A program made the position numbers and the translations under genes. From NCBI GenBank assembly GCA_025331565.1, contig JAFREQ010000079.1, positions 2,046,001 through 2,110,000 of the forward strand: a DNA stretch of 64,000 nucleotides, read 5' to 3'. Source of the stretch: Holacanthus passer. Taxonomy: Eukaryota > Chordata > Actinopteri > Pomacanthidae. Numbering within the stretch: the stretch's first letter is position 1; the number at the start of each line of letters is the position of its first letter. Below the pieces are notes generated by a model. That model had not been told where the DNA came from and made no database searches. It saw only the letters and a list, made by a program, of their open reading frames with translations. This document shows positions 61,687 through 64,000 of the stretch, piece by piece.

Positions 61687-62210
61687 ATGAGCGGGGGAGC
61701 GGAGCAAGCTGACATCCTAAGCGTGCTCTCCCTGGTCAAGGAACGATGGAAAGTGGTAAGTGGCGCGTTACTGAGCGACAATAGGCAGCGTGTTCGTCCG
61801 GCCCCATCACTGCCTGTCCCGAGCTCCCCCTCTGTCCCGCAAACAACAACTCTTTGTTCATCAAACAATGCTTTCCCCTGCCTCTGAGCCCTTCTTCTTC
61901 TTTCCTCTGAAGTATCTCACCTGTGGCTCGGACAGTTTGGGGTTGTGTCGCTCTGTCCAGGTAGGGCTGCTGCAGTGTGGGAGATCCAAAAATAGCCTGT
62001 AAAGCTATTTGTGGCAGTGCAGTGTGCTATAGGCAGCAGCAGCAGTGTTCCCCGAGGGCCCGTGTCTCTCACTGCTGTGCCAGCCCGGGTGCCATGTGAG
62101 GCTGTTATTCCTAACTGTCAGCCTGGCACCACTTCCTGTCTTCTAAGGAGCAGAGTTACATAAGAATGCTGCAGCTAATCCCACGACTTTAGCTCCTAGT
62201 GCGACACAAG

Positions 62211-62242
<32 letters not shown>

Positions 62243-63437
62243 CATGGAGGACAGAGAAGGACACGTGGGAACTTAAAGCTCGTACTGAGAGGTGAGAGTG
62301 AGATGGTAAAACTGCTGGGGGCAGTTTGACAGTAAAGAGGAGAACATAGTGAAATGAATCACATCCTTGGTGTGCAGAAATTTTTAGCTGCCATGTTATC
62401 AACACCATTAAAGCAGCTGTTTCCAGGTGAGCTAATTACCTGATCACATTTATTCCTGTCAGAAAGAGCTGAAGCGATAATCAACTATTCTGATCATTTA
62501 TTTGGTTGATAGTGAAATGTTAAAAAATGTTAAACACTACCTAGTTTCAGCTTCTCAAATGTGAGGATTTTCATCTCTTCTTTGTCTTTTGTGTTGGTAA
62601 ACTGAATATTTTGGGATCTATTGGGACAAAACAAGCAATGTGAATACATCACCTTAGGGACATTTTTCACTTCTTTCTGGCATTTTCAAATCACTAGTCT
62701 AATAATTAATTATTAATACATCTGACTGCCTACATTACCCATTTTATCACATCAGTCCGTATTAAATCTCTTTTATTGTGTTGTGAATTTCCCCACTGTG
62801 GGACGAATAAAGGTTTATCTTGTCTTATCTTAAAAAACAATCCGGAGAGTCTCATCATTATTTTTGATTGTTGGATCTTTGTGATGATTTTGCACATTAA
62901 GATTGTTTTAGGATTTATTCCACTGTTTGGCTGCCAGCTTTAAAGGTAGAGACACAAAATAACCTCTCTTGCATTGTGCTCAGACCACTTTCATAACAGA
63001 GCGTTCTTTTTGAAAGAGACCACAATGTGTCTAATCTCTCATATATCACATGTTCATATTCATCAGTCTGTTCTGCACAGTGTGTTTATACAGTAGTGGT
63101 ATGTTGTGCAAGCTTTATACAAACCTTATAGTTTTTGTTTAATATAAAAATAAAGTTCTACATCAAAAAGTTTCCTTCTGTTAAACTTAACTTCCCAACA
63201 TCTCACTTTCTGTGCAAATTACACACAGTGTAAATGTAGTATTTTCTCTTATGCAGTTCTAATCCTAAAGTTTCATCGTCTTCCTCCAGGTGAAGAAGAT
63301 CGGGGGTGGCGGGTTTGGGGAGATCTACGAGGCGGTGGACCTGCTGACGCGGATCAACGTGGCGCTGAAGGTGGAGTCGGCCCAGCAGCCCAAACAGGTG
63401 CTCAAGATGGAGGTCGCCGTGCTCAAGAAGCTCCAGG
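61687..63437 (+). CDS. ttbk2: Tau tubulin kinase 2 (5' part, first two coding exons)
   Basis: Coding exons 61687-61755 and 63290-63437 give the first 72 codons plus one base; the gene continues beyond the window. TTBK2 is a casein-kinase-1-group Ser/Thr kinase. It phosphorylates tau and tubulin and is needed to start ciliogenesis at the mother centriole, where it removes CP110. The N-terminus is MSGGAEQADILSVLSLVKER. The glycine-rich loop GGGGFGEIY lies at 28-36, the ATP-anchoring lysine is K50 in VALKVE, and the VESAQQPKQVLKMEVAVLKK block follows. K50 has the same number as in human TTBK2. The start has G at -3. TTBK1 is the alternative, but LVKERWKV and the neighbouring tmem62 favour TTBK2. 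Residue 45 is isoleucine where I recall glutamate in mammals. The 5'UTR part of this exon probably starts at 61560 or 61595. Confidence 0.9.
62214..62242. repeat. (GT)n microsatellite in ttbk2 intron
   Basis: About 14 GT units lie in the intron between the first and second coding exons of ttbk2. Confidence 0.9.
62465..62715 (+). repeat. Degenerate teleost interspersed repeat (family B, copy 3)
   Basis: The copy begins with 'agagctgaagcgataatcaac' and carries 'cttctcaaatgtgaggatttt'. The core TTGGGACAAAACAAGCAATG (about 62621) is followed by TGAATACATCACCTTAGG, and the copy ends in an ATTAATTATTAATACATC segment. It lies in the same ttbk2 intron as the preceding microsatellite. Confidence 0.6.
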
Positions 63438-64000
63438 GTGAGTGGAAATGGATTCAGTGGATTTGGTTACATTTCTGGAATTGATTGATCGTCCCTGGCA
63501 CAGCGACCTATTGATTCGCCTCAGAAGAGGATACAGTGTGTAAAAATACAACTGCGTAAGAGAAATGAAACATTTTCTGACAATAATTTCGATTTATAGA
63601 GGAAACAACAAACAAACAAAAACATCACTTGAAGCTGACAAACCCAGGAAATTTCACACTAGTAGAAAAAACAGGCATAGCCTTTGTGCATCAGTAGCAG
63701 TGTTTAATAATCTCTCCCTCTGAGACCAGATATAGATCATCTGACTCATCTGAAAACACAATTTGGCCCAGGGTTCAGCTCAGTTTGCTTCAATCTCTGC
63801 AGTGAAGAACACAGCGTCATTCAGCAGGAACAGCAGTCAAATCATTCTGCATTTTACATCTCGTGTGTTAACTGTGTTTTAATGTAACACAGAGTCCAAG
63901 AGGAAGTATATGCTTGTTTGTCAGGACCCTCCCAAACAGGATCCACACAAGAGAGCTCCTTCAGGGCGGAGGGGTTGTATAGTTTTACTCCTCTCTCTCT
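63438..64000 (+). other. ttbk2: Start of the next ttbk2 intron
   Basis: The sequence begins with the donor GTGAGT and holds no further coding exon. It ends in a CT repeat at the window edge. The next kinase-domain exon must lie to the right. Confidence 0.7.

Noticed and set aside
1..64000. tRNA, rRNA or snRNA genes
   Set aside because: I looked for A/B-box pairs, clover-leaf arms and snRNA-like signatures and found none beyond the SINE-like fragment near 2.7 kb. A covariance-model scan would be needed for small RNAs.

Overview
This is a 64 kb window of a teleost fish genome, most likely a spiny-rayed (percomorph) species. The evidence is short spliced exons with GT-AG introns, long CA/GT microsatellites, CpG-rich promoters, and several degenerate interspersed repeats of types I know from teleosts. 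No bacterial, viral or organellar gene organisation is present. Five protein-coding genes can be read by hand-splicing. Each gives an unbroken reading frame that closely resembles its vertebrate family, as far as I can recall it.

Layout. (1) 1-4300: non-coding DNA with two islands that look like conserved elements. (2) 4447-8600 (+): crip1, a 77-residue single-LIM-domain protein in four exons behind a TATA box. (3) 8850-15950: intergenic, with repeat remnants and two GC-rich islands. (4) 18896-36138 (-): mideas (formerly ELMSAN1/C14orf43), a 1112-residue ELM2-SANT corepressor protein in 12 coding exons, with a probable 3'UTR down to about 15.95 kb. Its first exon is non-coding and probably lies at a CpG island near 38.4 kb or an alternative start near 41.7-42.1 kb. 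(5) 42717-45072 (+): ptgr2, prostaglandin reductase 2, 347 residues in eight exons. (6) 49248-55063 (-): tmem62, a membrane-anchored metallophosphoesterase-like protein, 643 residues in 13 exons, converging on ptgr2. (7) 57.1 kb to the window end (+): the 5' end of ttbk2 (tau tubulin kinase 2), with a probable non-coding first exon and the first two coding exons, which carry the start of the kinase domain.

The genes do not form an operon or pathway. They cover zinc/LIM biology, HDAC corepression, eicosanoid reduction, a poorly characterised phosphoesterase, and a cilium/tau kinase. In human, crip1, mideas and ptgr2 lie on 14q while tmem62 and ttbk2 lie on 15q15. The fish order therefore joins blocks that are separate in mammals.

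I found no convincing undescribed gene system. The points most worth a second look are a palindromic inverted-repeat element at 47.9-48.5 kb, a divergent pair of CTCF-like sites between tmem62 and ttbk2, the alternative upstream exon of mideas with a possible uORF, the glutamine-rich insert in mideas, and the gene-order junction itself.
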